Notes under the pieces: generated by a model
The model's input: the letters and a program-made list of their open reading frames with translations, nothing else
What the model was told of the DNA's origin: nothing
The model's database searches: none
Part shown: positions 50,455 through 62,425 of the stretch, one piece after another
Layout: each line of letters opens with the position of its first letter
Numbering within the stretch: the stretch's first letter is position 1
Assembly (NCBI RefSeq): GCF_003473485.1
Contig: NC_053048.1
Location: 7,377,501-7,441,500 of the forward strand
From: Medicago truncatula
Taxonomy: Eukaryota; Streptophyta; Magnoliopsida; Fabales; Fabaceae
DNA length: 64,000 bases
Reading direction: 5' to 3'
Position numbers and translations under genes: made by a program

Positions 50455-51890
50455 AAGCCTAATTTAGGGTCAAAATTTGATGGATTCATACTCCATATGG
50501 ATTGCAATTCTATATCCACTGTGGCTTTTGTTAAGGTTGGTTACGGTGTATGATCTTTTTCTTACACAAGCTTTGCATACTCTTTTTTATATCATTGTAA
50601 ATTCAACAGGGTCGTCAATTTATCCATTTTTGGATTTATTAATCTTGTAGTATTTACATTTTATTGTTTAATTTACCTGTCAAACTTGTGTGGTTGTTTT
50701 GAGTGCAATGTAGCTGATCCTCCGACTTTCCTCGTGGGTGTATTTTGTTATTTAGATAGAAGAGACATGCAGTGCTGCTTTTTGCTCGATCATTGTTGCT
50801 TGATCTACTATCTCCAATATTGTTGTTTCATTATTAAGAAACACATCCACTCTTCTCATTAATTTACCAAATTGTCTAAATTATGGAATTTGATGGTTTA
50901 AACTTTCATGAGACCTCAATTGTATGAAAAAATGAAACCCAAATCTTCCCATTTGTGCACGTTTCATCTACTTAGCTTAGTCCAAATCCTCTACTTAACT
51001 TTTGGATTATACATGTCAAAAGGATTTTCTCTGAGGGGGTGTTTGTTTCTCTATTTTAAGACATTTTCCTTAGAATTGGAATGGTCATTTCAATTTTTGT
51101 TACTAGGTGACAAAATATGTGTAGGAATAATGTATTTAATAAACTTTTTAACCCTCAATCTCTGTTTTTTTTTTCTTCCCATGAAAGTGTGGTGGCAATG
51201 TTTCATATATCTTGCAATGTTTCATATATTCTATGCTCCTTGGAAACAAATTCCCACCTTTATATTTTTTGGGAAAGTTACTATGTATTTTTAGAGACGT
51301 CAAAATTGATTCTAGGGATGTAAAATTGATTCTGACATGTTTGGTTACTCTCAAGTATAATTGAATTTTGCCGTCAGAATCATCCTTACCATTCATGTGT
51401 TCATTTCTTGTATCAATATTGAGAAAGGTATGCATTCAATTTGTTTAATCAAAAAGGCTTGGGAGGCTATATTTAGTTGAGTTGAATGATGGGGAGACAA
51501 CAATTTACAAAAGAGTGGGTGCATATATTGTTCTATGATATCTTGTTGTGATTGAGAGAGTCATGTATTGTGCTATCATGTAGAGGTAGTGTGGTATTGT
51601 GTTTGAGATAGACATCAAGTGAACAAAAATGCTTGTATTGTATTTTCATAAACCTAGTGGAATCTTAATCTCATTTGGCACTGCTTCTGCTCTTGAGATC
51701 GTATTTTTTTGAAAATGAAAACGATATTGTTCTAGTAACTAAGGATGATTGGTTCACGTAAAAAAATCATGGATGAATATATCATTAATAACAAAATGGA
51801 TCATATGTCAGGGTTCTTGTATTCTGTACTTCTTCTAAGTTTCGTAAAGTATAGTTGACATTTTAATATATACCAGTGATATAGGTTAGT
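50455..51890. other. Worn duplicate of eIF3h and APC2 non-coding sequence
   Basis: About 50475-50690 matches eIF3h intron 10 (35270-35530): ATGGATTGCAATTCTAT, TGCATACT and AATCTTGTAGTA occur in the same order. About 50738-50870 matches the eIF3h 3' flank (37215-37345): TTTGTTATTTAGA, GTGCTGC, TTTCATTATTAA and ACACATCCACT in order. About 51868-51890 shares ATATATACCAGTGATATAGG with APC2 intron 3 (39700). Exons are gone. Between 51000 and 51860 I see no other feature. Confidence 0.7.
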
Positions 51891-52115
51891 TTCCGAAGGA
51901 TATTATGGGTAATGGAGTCAACACTAGTTTTTGGTATATGATTGTTGGTTGGGACTCTAGCCTCTGAGATCGTTTCCCACGTCTCTTTTCACTTTCAACT
52001 AAAAAATCCTGTAGGATTAGGGATATGGGAATGAACGTGGGAGGTGATCGGAATTGGTTGCTTTTTGACAGAGAGACTTGTTTGTTTGGAAGGAAGATAT
52101 TGAGATATTGATATT
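51890..52115 (+). mobile_element. LINE reverse transcriptase C-terminal fragment
   Basis: One forward frame reads SLSTKKSCRIRDMG after a DRFPRLF block, then LFDRETCLFGWKEDIE-like text. This resembles the linker before the zf-RVT domain of plant LINEs (RFPRLFxLS...KSC). It is cut at its right side by the copia element. Confidence 0.55.
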
Positions 52116-54905
52116 TATTATATTTAATACACTATGATTGTTAGTATCATTATGAGTTATGATAAGATTGCATTCCTATTTAGATCATATTTCATGTATA
52201 TAAATAGTTGATTTTCATCCCTTTCAATATTATGAGAAATATTCATATTCAAAATGGTATCTAGAGCTAGGTTTTTCTTTGGGTTTGGCCGACAAGGCTA
52301 ACGCTAGTTTTTTAGTCTGTTTGGTTTCAAGTCAGTTGTGAAAGCGCAACCACCGCTAACGGTTGTTGGAGCCACCGACATAGACACGCGCTCTGGAATT
52401 AGAATCAGACTGCACCGATCTGCTTTCCGCCATTAAACGTCAATCAACGCGCCGCCTTCCCGCTGCTTTCAGTCACCACTGTCATCATCTGACTCACCTT
52501 GCTCTTCTGTGTTGTTTAGGGCCATCAACAACACTTGGGTCCCACTTTTTAGAGATTTGTCTTTGGACGTCATTCAAAGGTTTTTTGTTTAGTGGTATGA
52601 TGGTTGTCAAACCGATTTTATCTCCGACCATTTTGGCTCTTTTTGGTAATTCTACAACTTGTCTTTCTCACTGCGTCGGATCATGGATTTTAGATTTCGG
52701 TGCTTCCGATCATGTAGTTGGTAATCCCTCTCTTATCTCTAACTTGTCACCTCCAAATATACCTCACAATATTATCCTTGCTAATGGTTCTAAGGCACAA
52801 GTTACTGGTATTGGTCAGGCCTCACCTCTGCCATCTCTATCATTGAACTATGTTTTATTTGTACCTGGTCGTCCTTTTAATTTGATATCAATTAGTAAGC
52901 TTACTGACTCTCTCAATTGTTGCATAACATTTTCTTCCAAGTCTTTCTGTATACATGATTGTAATAAAGGAAAGACAATTGGAACAGGATATGTATCACA
53001 AGGTATATATTACCTTCATAGTCAATCATCCACTATTTGTGGTGTTTCTGCATCTCCAGATATGATTCATCGTCGTTTGGGTCATCCAAGTTTTGATAAG
53101 TTAAAGGTGTTGGTTCCTCAACTTTCACATTTGAAGTCATTGGATTGTGAGTCATGTCAACTTGGCAAACATGTTAGAGCATCTTTCCCAAGCAGTCCCA
53201 ACAAAAGATCCAAGTCTCCCTTTGATATTGTTCATTCTGATGTGTGGGGTCCTAGTCGGGTGATGTCTACTTTGGGATACAAATATTATGTCACTTTCAT
53301 TGATGATTTTTCTAGATGCACCTGGATCACTTTACTGAAGGACCGTTCACAATTATTTGGTGCCTTTCAGACATTTTGTTTAGAGATAAAGAACCAATTT
53401 GGAAAAGGAATTTGAATTTTCCAGAGTGAAAATGCAAAAGAATATTTTTCTGCACCATTCAACTCTTTCATGGCTTCTCTTGGTATCATACATCAATCGA
53501 GTCGTCCCCACACACCACAACAAAATGGCGTCGCTGAAAGGAAACATCGCCATTTAGTTGATACAGCTTGAACCTTATTGATCAATGCTCATACACCTTT
53601 TAAGTTTTGGGGTGATGCTATTCTCACTGCTTGTTATTTGATAAACTCTATGTCATCCTCAGTATTGGATAATGAGATACCACACTCTCACTCTTATTTC
53701 CTAAGGACCCTTTGTACAGAGTCCCACTTCGTGTGTTCGGCTCTACATGTTTTGTTCATGATCTCACTCCTGGTTGCGATAAATTGTCTGCACGAGCTGT
53801 CAAATGTGTTTTTTTGGGCTATTTTAGAACCCAAAAGGGTTATCGATGTTATTCTCCATCTACACATCGCTTTTATATTTCAGCAGATGTTACTTTCTTT
53901 GAGGATATACCATTCTTTGCTTCACACACTACAACTAGTTCTACAACAGATGTTACCGATTCTCAGGTGATACCTATCTCTCTATTTCACCCAATATTTG
54001 AGCCACCTGTCTCTACTCAAAGTTCTCCACAGTTATAAGGTAACCCTGAGTTCCGCCGGTACAGTAATATTTACGAGCGTCGACATGTTGAAGCTCCAGA
54101 AACATCTCCTATTGATTCTAGTGATTCAGCTCTAAAGACTATTTCTACTGATTCTAGTGATTCGGCTACTGATCCAATCTCCTCTCCTGTTGTGGTCCCA
54201 CCCGAGCCTTCTAATGACTTACCTATTGCTCTTCATAAAGGTAAAAGGTCAACTGCTAATCCTCATTCTGTCTACAACTTTTTGAGTTACCACCGACTGT
54301 CTCCTTCTACTTTGCTTTTGTTTATGCTCTGTCATCTGTCTCAATTCCTAAGACAGTTCATGAAGCATTATCTCACCAAAGATGGAAACAAGCCATGATT
54401 GATGAAATGGTAGCATTAGAATCCAACCATACTTGGGAGCTTGTTCCACCTCCTCCTGGAAAATCTATTGTTGGTTGTAGGTGGGTGTTTAATGTCAAAG
54501 TGGGACCTGACGAACAAGTTGATCGATTAAAGGCTCGATTAGTGGCTAAAGGCTATACCCAGGTCTATGGTCAAGATTACAACGATACCTTCTCACCAGT
54601 TGCGAAGATGACATCTGTTCGCCTCTTTATAGCTATGGCCGCCATGAAATGTTGGCCTTTATTTCAGTTGGATATCAAGAATATATACTTTCTTGCATGG
54701 TGAGTTGGAAGAAGAGATTTATATGGAGCAACCTCCTGAGTTTGTTGCTCAAGGGGAGCGTAGTCTGCTATGCAAATTGCAGAAGTCCTTATATGGCCTA
54801 AAACAATCACCTCGGACATGGTTTGGTCGATTTAGCAAAGTTTTGCAGTAGTTTGGGATGACCCGTTGTGAATCAGATCATTCTGTCTTTCTTAAATGTT
54901 CATCA
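52105..54905 (+). mobile_element. Ty1/copia retrotransposon fossil, truncated
   Basis: A partial 5' LTR (TATA-like TATATAAATAG at about 52195) is followed by TGGTATCTAGAGC at 52256, a primer-binding site of the initiator Met-tRNA type. Parts in order: GAG-pre-integrase zinc region and integrase core (about 52690-53560; HRRLGHPSFDKL, SDVWGPS, FIDDFSRCTW), then reverse transcriptase (about 54395-54870; WELVPPPPGK, CRWVFNVK, FSPVAKMTSVR). Most of gag and everything after mid-RT, including RNase H and the 3' LTR, are absent. The order GAG-pre-integrase, integrase, RT is copia-type. Several breaks are present, so it is old and inactive; age in years cannot be given without a second LTR. Confidence 0.88.
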
Positions 54906-55150
54906 TCATAAAATAATCCTTTTGGCCATAGTTTTAAGCAAAAAGGATACATATGTTCTTCAGAACCTGAATATCTTGAAAGTCTAATTTTTGTTTGTTT
55001 GTATAGTCCTTAACCCATTCCACAAATTTCAATCATCGCATCCGTGATGACTATCCTTGTCTTCATTGATTATTGTTATCATACTTTTGGACTTAAATAA
55101 ACAGATTATGATCTGAAAATTTGTTGATAAACAGCAACTTCTGCTCCCTT
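54906..55150. repeat. Duplicate of the APC2 3' flank
   Basis: AATAATCCTTTTGGCCATAG, GTATAGTCCTTAACCCATT, GTCTTCATTGATTATTG and AAACAGATTATGATCTGA follow the same order as at 44576-44860 downstream of APC2. It joins the truncated copia element on the left and the kinase fragment on the right. Confidence 0.88.
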
Positions 55151-55186
55151 TTGGGCTTAAGATATGATTCCTTATTCTTTTTGCAG

Positions 55187-56085
55187 ATTGGATCAGCAAT
55201 CCAGAAAACTCGCTAAACAAGGCATCTGAAATTGGTGAAGGAGTGTTTCGAACAATTTTCAAAGTTCCGTTAGGATCACAACAAGGAAGAAATGTTGCAA
55301 TCAAGAAACTTATCACATCAAACATACTTCAATATCTAGAAGACTTCGACAGGGAAGTTAGAATTCTAGGCAACGCCAGACATCCAAATTTGATAGCGTC
55401 GAAAGGATACTATTGGAATCCTCAACTACAGCTTTTAGCATCTGAATTTGCACCGAATAGTAACTTGCAATCCAAGTTACATGAAAATCTTCCTTCAAGT
55501 CCACCACTTTCTTGGCCTAATAGATTCAAGATTTTACTTGGAACAGCAAAGGGACTTGCACATTTGCATCATTCATTCAGACCACCAATCATTCACTACA
55601 ACATAAAACCAAGCAACATCTTACTTGACGAAAACTTCAACGCAAAGATATCAGATTTCGGGTTAGCTAGGCTATTAACAAAGCTAGACAAGCATGTGAT
55701 GAGTAACAGGTTTCAAAGTGCTTTAGGTTATGTAGCACCAGAACTAGCCTGTCAAATCTTAAGGGTCAATGAGAAATGTGATGTGTATGGTTTTGGTGTG
55801 ATGATACTTGAAATAGTGACAGGTAAGAGGCCGGTGGAGTATGGTGAAGATAATGTGTTGATATTGAATGATCATGTGAGGGTTTTGCTTGAACATGGTA
55901 ATGCTTTGGAGTGTGTTGATCCAAGTTTGATGAGCGAATATCCCGAGGATGAGGTTTTACCTGTTTTGAAGCTGGCTATGGTCTGTACATCTCAAATTCC
56001 ATCTAGTAGGCCTACTATGGCAGAAGTTGTGCAAATATTGCAGGTCATTAAAACTTCTGTTCCTCAAAGGATGGAAGTATTTTGA
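55187..56085 (+). pseudogene. Kinase domain of an LRR receptor-like kinase (inactive type), lacking its ectodomain
   Basis: An unbroken frame starts after a TTTTTGCAG acceptor at 55186 and runs to 56085: DWISNPENSLNKASEIGEGV, then VAIKKL with the ATP Lys, IIHYNIKPSN, SDFGLARLL, GYVAPELA and the C-lobe to PQRMEVF. The catalytic HRD is HYN, so the base Asp is missing, and the Gly loop has Arg for its third Gly (GEGVFRTIF). This fits the 'probably inactive' LRR-RLK group of Arabidopsis At3g28040/PXC2 type. No LRR or transmembrane part is found upstream; instead there is duplicated APC2 flank. A short protein from ATG 55243 is possible but would lack the ectodomain, so I call it a gene fragment. 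Confidence 0.8.
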
Positions 56086-57162
56086 TGACACTAATACGCA
56101 TATATGTTTAGCTATTTTCAGTGGTTTTAAACTGCGGTCACAATTACACATTGAACCTTTGTACTTCTGAGAAACACAGTAGATTCAACCACAATTGTAG
56201 TTTTGTTGTCATTGCAGTTATCTTAAAAACTGTTACTTGTGGCTTCGAGTACATAAAGTATTCTGTATTATCAAGATTATTGCATTTTTCTATTTTGTTT
56301 CCTTCATATTGTGTATCCTTTTTAACTATAATTCAGTTTATGTGGATTCTAGTTCATTGCGTATAAATATGTAATTATCAACTCCAAGTTTCCCTTTTAT
56401 CAATAACATCAATTTATTAATGAGTGTATTTATTCCTAGTTAGGAGAGGTATCCACATCCAATGTGCCTCGAAAAGGAATACCTCAAACTAGTAATTTGT
56501 TAAAAAAAAAAGGTAAGACATAACTTTTTCATGATATAAATAAACAAGAGTATTGTAAACAAAACAAAATTTGGGTGCAGGACTAACTAAAACGGACAAT
56601 CTTCATAGTTGTGTTCTAGGTCGCAGTTTGCGGGTAAGATCGAGTTAGTGACTAAAGAATGAGTACAATGTAAAACAAACTTTGAGAGAGGTGGAATCTT
56701 TCTACAAAGTTTTTAATCCTATATAAAATAAAATTCAATTGACGGTAACTTTAATAGTTGCTTAGCTTACTTCAATGGGGCCAAATATATTATGGTTTTA
56801 TAGTTCGTATGAAAAATGTCCTACATGTATGTTGAACATCATTGTCAGATTGCAATTTTTGAATTTTTCTTTAAGTTTTGAGCTCAGCATTTTGATGTCT
56901 CTGAATGTTGAGACTCGAAATAATTCTACCTCTTATTATTATGATTTATAACCTTTCTAATTCTAACATCATATAATTCTTTGCAACTTGAGAAAGTATC
57001 AACATATTATCTCAAAACATGTTATGTAAAGTTCTGCTAAAAATGCCTCTAGGAATGATCAGCATTTTACAAATCCCATAACCACCAAGATGGTATGTTA
57101 GAATGAAGCTTCGTGGTGATTGCTTGGTACTCCTTTTCAAGAGTCAGTTCAACCTCCAATAT
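56086..57162. other. Spacer with a MITE-like palindrome
   Basis: At about 56115-56240 is a diverged copy of the GCGGTCCGCAA-type repeat (GTTTTAAACTGCGGTCACAA). The rest is AT-rich, with no supported gene. Confidence 0.45.
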
Positions 57163-58764
57163 AATTAGAGTGATAGTAATAAAAATAAGGAGTAATATGG
57201 TGAATCTAAATAATGAAAAAAGAATCTAGTGTCCCAAAAATAGCCAATATGTTATGTGTTAAAAGTTATAAGTCTCGCATAGAATAATTTTATGAGCTTA
57301 TCACATCAAACATACTTCAATTTCTAGAAGTCTTTGACACTGAAGTTAGAATTCCAGGCAAAGCCAAACACCAAAGTTTGACAGCATTGAAAGATTACTA
57401 TTGGACGCCACAACTACAACTTTTAGTATTTGAATTTGCTCCAAATGGTAACTTGCAATCCAAGTTACATGAAAAGCTTCCTTCAAATCCTTCACTTTCT
57501 TGCACACCAAACAATAATTTACTACAACAATTGCGGTTGTGTTGCCATCAGGGGCGGTTTCACCGCCCGGCGACCCCGAGCGGTCGCCCGGGCTCGATCG
57601 ACGATTTTTCTACATTACACCCAACCCAAAAGCCAATTAACACACATACAAAAATAAAAATTTGGACAATCTAAAAATTCTCACACGCAAATAGGTCACG
57701 GAATTTTATTTAGCACACTATTGACGGGTTCATCTCTCTTATTTTAACGGGTTAATTGTTCAAATTGATCCTGTAATATACATAATGTCTGAAAAATGAC
57801 CCTTCAAAATACAAAACATATACTATAGCATTGTAACTTGAATTTCTTCTTATTTTTGACTACCCTGTAATATATGTGTAGTCTAAAAAAGTGACCTACA
57901 TGTTGAATTTTTTCATTATTTTTTTCATACATGTTTAGCACGTTAAAATATAGTTTTACATAAAAAATTAAATTTCTTCGACCAGGGATAAATTAATTAT
58001 GAATTTTTATTCCCACATAATTATGAATTTCTTAAACAATTTATAATTAATTTGTATATCGTTTAAAGACTACAAAATTTCATTGTGAAGGTTCTTATCA
58101 TGTTCTAGTCATGCCTACAAAATTAGGGAACTAAACTTGACTTGTTAGTATACGCTTACACGGAACAAAATTTCAATTTTGCACGTTTTGGTATTCGATT
58201 TATAGGTCGAGATTTCCTTTGTTTTGTTTTTTTTTTAGCTTTTGACACTTTAAAAGTTCATAATTAATTTGTCGTTTGTCGAAAATTTATAAATTTTTTG
58301 TGTAAAGCCATATTTTAACGTTCTTAAATCACCTCTAACAAATCATGAAAAAAATAATCTATCGGTTGCTTTTTTGGACTTCGCGTATATTACAGGGTTA
58401 TAAATAATAAAAATATCGAATTACATGGTCAGAATATATGTTATTTAATTATAGGGTCAATTTTCAGACTTCACGTATATTACATGGTCAATTTCAATTA
58501 ATAATCATATTTTAAATTGTACTTTTGTTGACAAAATGATAAACCTCTTTTATTTCGATTTTTTAATTAAAATTAAAATTAAAAAAAAAATCGATTTATG
58601 AATGTTGATATATTATATCACATGTGAATTTGAGAATTTTTTTTTGCCCGGGCTCCATAAATTTCCTGACTCCGCCACTGGTTGCCATTATAAAAATCTC
58701 GAAAACAGTTATATTGCGACGTAGTTTAGAACTATGACTTCAAGTACAAAAAATCTTCTTTAGT
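57163..58764 (+). repeat. Tandem duplication, first copy, with kinase fragment and a hAT insertion
   Basis: The unit begins AATTAGAGTGATAGTAATA and ends ATCTTCTTTAGT. At about 57300-57510 it encodes a kinase N-lobe piece (LITSNILQF, then LQLLVFEFAPNGNLQSKLHE). It is interrupted after 57548 by the hAT element. The second copy is 58765-59231 and lacks the insertion. Confidence 0.88.
57549..58680. mobile_element. Non-autonomous hAT element, 1132 bp, with 8-bp target duplication and empty site nearby
   Basis: Ends CAGGGGCGG on the left and CCGCCACTG on the right. Flanked by perfect 8-bp repeats GTTGCCAT (57541-57548 and 58681-58688). The unoccupied site, with a single GTTGCCAT, is in the second tandem copy at about 59146-59153. 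Both subterminal regions contain GCCCGGGCTC, a likely transposase-binding motif. The interior has no transposase frame. Confidence 0.92.
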
Positions 58765-59231
58765 AATTAGAGTGATAGTAATAAAAATAAGGAGTAATAT
58801 GGTGAATCTAAACAATGAAAAAAGAATCTAGTGTCCCAAAAATAGCCAATATGTTATGTGTTAAAAGTTATAAGTCTCGCATATATAGAATAGTTTTATG
58901 AGCTTATCACATCAAACATACTTCAATTTCTAGAAGTCTTTGACAATGAAGTTAGAATTCTAGGCAAAGCCAGACACCAAAGTTTGACAGCATTGAAAGA
59001 TTACTATTGGACACCACAACTACAACTTTTAGTATCTGAATTTGCTCCAAATGGTAACTTGCAATCCAAGTTACATGAAAAGCTTCCTTCAAATCCTTCA
59101 CTTTCTTGCACACCAAACAATAATTTACTACAACAATTGCGGTTGTGTTGCCATTATAAAAATCTCGAAAACAGTTATATTGCAACGTAGTTTAGAACTA
59201 TGACTTCAAGTACATAAAATCTTCTTTAGTA
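58765..59231 (+). repeat. Tandem duplication, second copy, with kinase fragment
   Basis: Nearly identical to the first copy without the hAT element. It encodes the same kinase N-lobe fragment (LTALKDYYWTPQLQLLVSEF, EKLPSNPSLSCTP) at about 58905-59115. It then reads ATTGCGGTTGTGTTGCCATT through the empty hAT target. This fragment lacks the C-lobe and is not a gene. Confidence 0.9.
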
Positions 59232-59657
59232 TCAAGATTATTATTGTCTTTTATTTTATTTTTTCCCTTCATGTCGTGTATCCTTTTTACCATTGAAATT
59301 GACATAATTAATCATTTTTGTAAAAATTGTACACAAACCTAAAACAACGGTTATTTTAAAATAGAGGAAGTATTTTATTTTCAAGATATACATTTACATT
59401 TTTATCTAACATTAAAAAATGGATGTTTATTGATAAAAGGGAAAATGAGAGTTAAATGTAGAAAAAGTGCGGGGTGATTAAAATAAAATAAAATTGAGGA
59501 AAACAAAAAAAGAAATGAAAAGAAAAGAAAAGGAGAATTGAAAACGTAACAAGTAACAACACACTCATTCCTCTCAGTCTCTCACTCACTCACACACACT
59601 CGTTCCTCTCAGTCTCTCACTTGTTCTCTCTTTCCCTCAAACCCTAACTTGTTGAAC
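59232..59657. promoter_or_regulatory. Upstream region and CT-rich leader of the F-box gene
   Basis: About 59565-59640 is pyrimidine-rich, with a near-exact doubled word CGTTCCTCTCAGTCTCTCAC / CATTCCTCTCAGTCTCTCAC, a usual kind of plant 5' leader. Upstream, at about 59500-59540, is an A/G-rich stretch. No TATA box was assigned. Confidence 0.5.
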
Positions 59658-60362
59658 ATGGCTGAAGAAGAAGAAGACGGTGAAGATCGCATCAGTTCCT
59701 TATCAGATGATTTGCTTGTTCGTATTCTGTCAAACCTTCACACTCGCGAATCTGTAAGCACTTGTGTTCTGTCAAAGAGATGGGTTCACGTTTTCAAAGC
59801 TCTTACTTGTCTGAGATTAGATGATGAAAATGGTTCATTGCTTGATGCTTTGGATGAGATGAGACATCGAACTGACCTGACGAGTTTCGATTTGAGCATT
59901 TTTACTCGGCGAAGTGGAGATATCGTCACGGTTGCTGAAAAAGCTGTTCGTAACATAGTGCGTTTGAATCTTAGCTTGAACTCTCTCTCAATCTATGGTA
60001 TATTGAATATGTATCTTACTCGTCCTGTCTTCAATTCCCGTACTTTGGTGGAGTTGAAACTTCACCGTGTATGTATAGCTGAGACTCTATCCGTTGCCTC
60101 TTTGCCTTCACTAAAGGTGCTTTCTCTGTCTCGGGTTCAATTTGACACCAAATCGGTTTTCCTTTCTCTGCTATCTGCTGTGTCGAGGGTTTTGGAGGAA
60201 TTGCGGATTTCGTCTCCCACTTTTTCGGCTCCGATCTGCGACCGTGAAGCTGACCTTTTTCCTTGTCTCCGTGGTGCCTTTCTACACAAGCTACCTTGGG
60301 AAATGCTTGTCTTGTTCATCAGTGTTTCACATCTCCTAACAACCCTTGAGTTTACTCCTATG
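59658..60362 (+). CDS. F-box/LRR-repeat protein, first exon (rest not found in window)
   Basis: ATG 59658 opens 235 codons: MAEEEEDGEDRISSLSDDLL, the F-box (about residues 10-50; DDLLVRILSNLHTRESVSTC, LSKRW), then leucine-rich repeats (LVELKLHRVCI, LPSLKVLSLSRVQF). It ends at ATG|GTAATC at 60362, a good splice donor and the usual exon 1 end in plant F-box/FBD/LRR genes. Such proteins join SKP1 and cullin 1 to mark targets for ubiquitination. The next exon is not visible up to base 64000; the space is filled by a tandem repeat. Either the intron is over 3.6 kb or the gene was cut by the duplication. Confidence 0.85.
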
Positions 60363-60521
60363 GTAATCTATCATTAATCATTACATCATGTATATCCTAA
60401 TTTAATATGTCTATGTTATATACTATACTCCCGTGTTTCACTTATATTTATATATGCTAATTAAGTTAAATGAGAATTTAATCCGAATAATATATATTGG
60501 TTTTGTGATGGTGTGTCATTA

Positions 60522-62425
60522 TGCGTGTAGAACTCAATTTAGGATTGTGTGTGTAGTACTCAATTTAGGCGAGGCCGACATTAATTTGATGCAATGATAA
60601 GAGAGTTAGTGTTTTAGTGACATTGTCGAATTTGGGATTTTGACAGCTGCAAACTTGCAGTTTAGAATGTAGATTCTAAATTTAGGATCATGTTTTGACA
60701 GTTGCCATTTGTCTCATTTCAGAAACTGATTCTGTTTTGCTAATCGTATTTCCACTTGTGCTATTATGAATCATAACATTCCCCATTAAATTTCATTTCT
60801 TCATGTTCCTTTCGTTTCTTTTAAAGAAACTCTAGATTAACATGTCTCTCTAATACTCTTCCGAAATTCACATTTCTCTTATCGGGTGAAATTCATGTGG
60901 ATCCCACTATTTTAGAAATGTTCCCCACTTAAAGTGATCAGACCGACATTAATTTGATCCGATAAGAGAGTTGGTGTTGGACTTTGGAAAGAGAGGTTAG
61001 ACTAAGTGTTACTAGCACTACTCTTAACATGTTTGCGCATTGGACATGTCAAATTTGGAATTTTTACAAGTTCAAACTTACAATTTAGAATGTAGATTCT
61101 AAATGGAATTTTTACAAGTTCAAACTTACAATTTAGAATGTAGAAGATTCTAAATGGAAATACAAGGTTTCACTTGTATACAATTTTATTGAATTTGTGT
61201 TTAGGTGTGAGATTTGAGACCATGACATTTACCTAGTGCTAGACTAACTTCTATGGCATTTATAATAGTCATGTTGAGCTGGTTTTGGAGATGCTATACT
61301 ATCTCTTGTGCTAGTTGATGTGAGTCAAAATGAAAGAACATGTTAACTTTGAATTAGTAGGATGAGAAGGCGATTAATGTGCTTGTAGTGAGTCAGAATG
61401 GAAGGACCTTTTAATTAACATTGGAATTTCTTTTCTTTAGTTGTGGATGATAAAATCTTGAATATGATTATAAATTCAAATTTTTATGAAAAATTAATAT
61501 TACAATTACGGTCTTCCCCTTTGGCCAGTGTATCATGAATTATGGTGTGGTGCGATGCCCTGTACAAGTATGTGATACATTAGGGTCAAAATTTGTGTAG
61601 AATTGGATTTTTATGCATAAGCTGAAAATATAGTATGAAGCATTGAATGAATATCATGACTAGGACAATTAGTATGTCTTATAAAACGAGGGGGATAATG
61701 TCAATAACTTTGACACATGACAGTGGTTGAATTTTTGCAAGAAATGCTAAGAGAGAGTACGGTGAGAAACTGAGGAATATGAAAATTTCTCAAGCCCTTT
61801 GAGAAAATTTCACAAAAGGGGTGTTATGAGGGACGTAGTCTGCTGTTGGAAAGGAATAAGCTACTCCATTCTCTGTTTGAAACCAAAGTTCTGAATCTAA
61901 GAGATGCACAATGTTTTCTATTTCTCGCACTCGTAAAGTTGAACAGTTTTTAGCATCTCGGGTTGCACATGCTTGCTGCCCAACGTGAGGCGTAAAGGAT
62001 TATGGATTAGAGGGATTCATGTTTTATTTCTTTTTGTTTACGGGCACTAAGCATTATTTTATCAATTAATTTCTGACCGTTCTTGTCCAATATGATTTAT
62101 TGTTTTTCGATTATTTCAATTTAGTGCCTTGTGTGTTTGCTGGTTGCGAGATACAAAACAGCCTTATGGTGTGATATCTTACGTCGTATGCTTGTGGTTC
62201 AGCATTCTGTAACGGTTCAGATATCTTACACCAATAACAAAATGAGTCTCAAACACTATTCACTAGTATAAATGATTAGAACAAGGAAAAAATGGCTGAA
62301 TTGAGAAATACAAATACTGATGACCAATGTAATAGTAGAATTTATGGAAGGGAAAAATACTGAAAGTAAGATAGAGAGCCTATGATTGCCAATCCTCACT
62401 CCTTTAATATCAGTCAAAAGGGAAT
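60522..62425. repeat. Copy B of the tandem 1.9-kb unit
   Basis: Begins ATTATGCGTGTAGAACTCAA and repeats with a period of 1904 bp at 62426. Its order is the later part of the unit first (60522-62035), then the GGCACTAAGCATTATTTTATC part (62041-62425). It includes a small internal duplication of GGAATTTTTACAAGTTCAAA at about 61055 and 61103. No gene is seen inside. Confidence 0.9.

Noticed and set aside
50908-51294. 128-aa Phe/Leu-rich frame
   Set aside because: It lies in AT-rich worn duplicate DNA, overlaps another chance frame and has no family match that I can see.
53578-53970. Separate small genes within the copia region
   Set aside because: They are overlapping frames of the same retrotransposon fossil and are covered by that entry.
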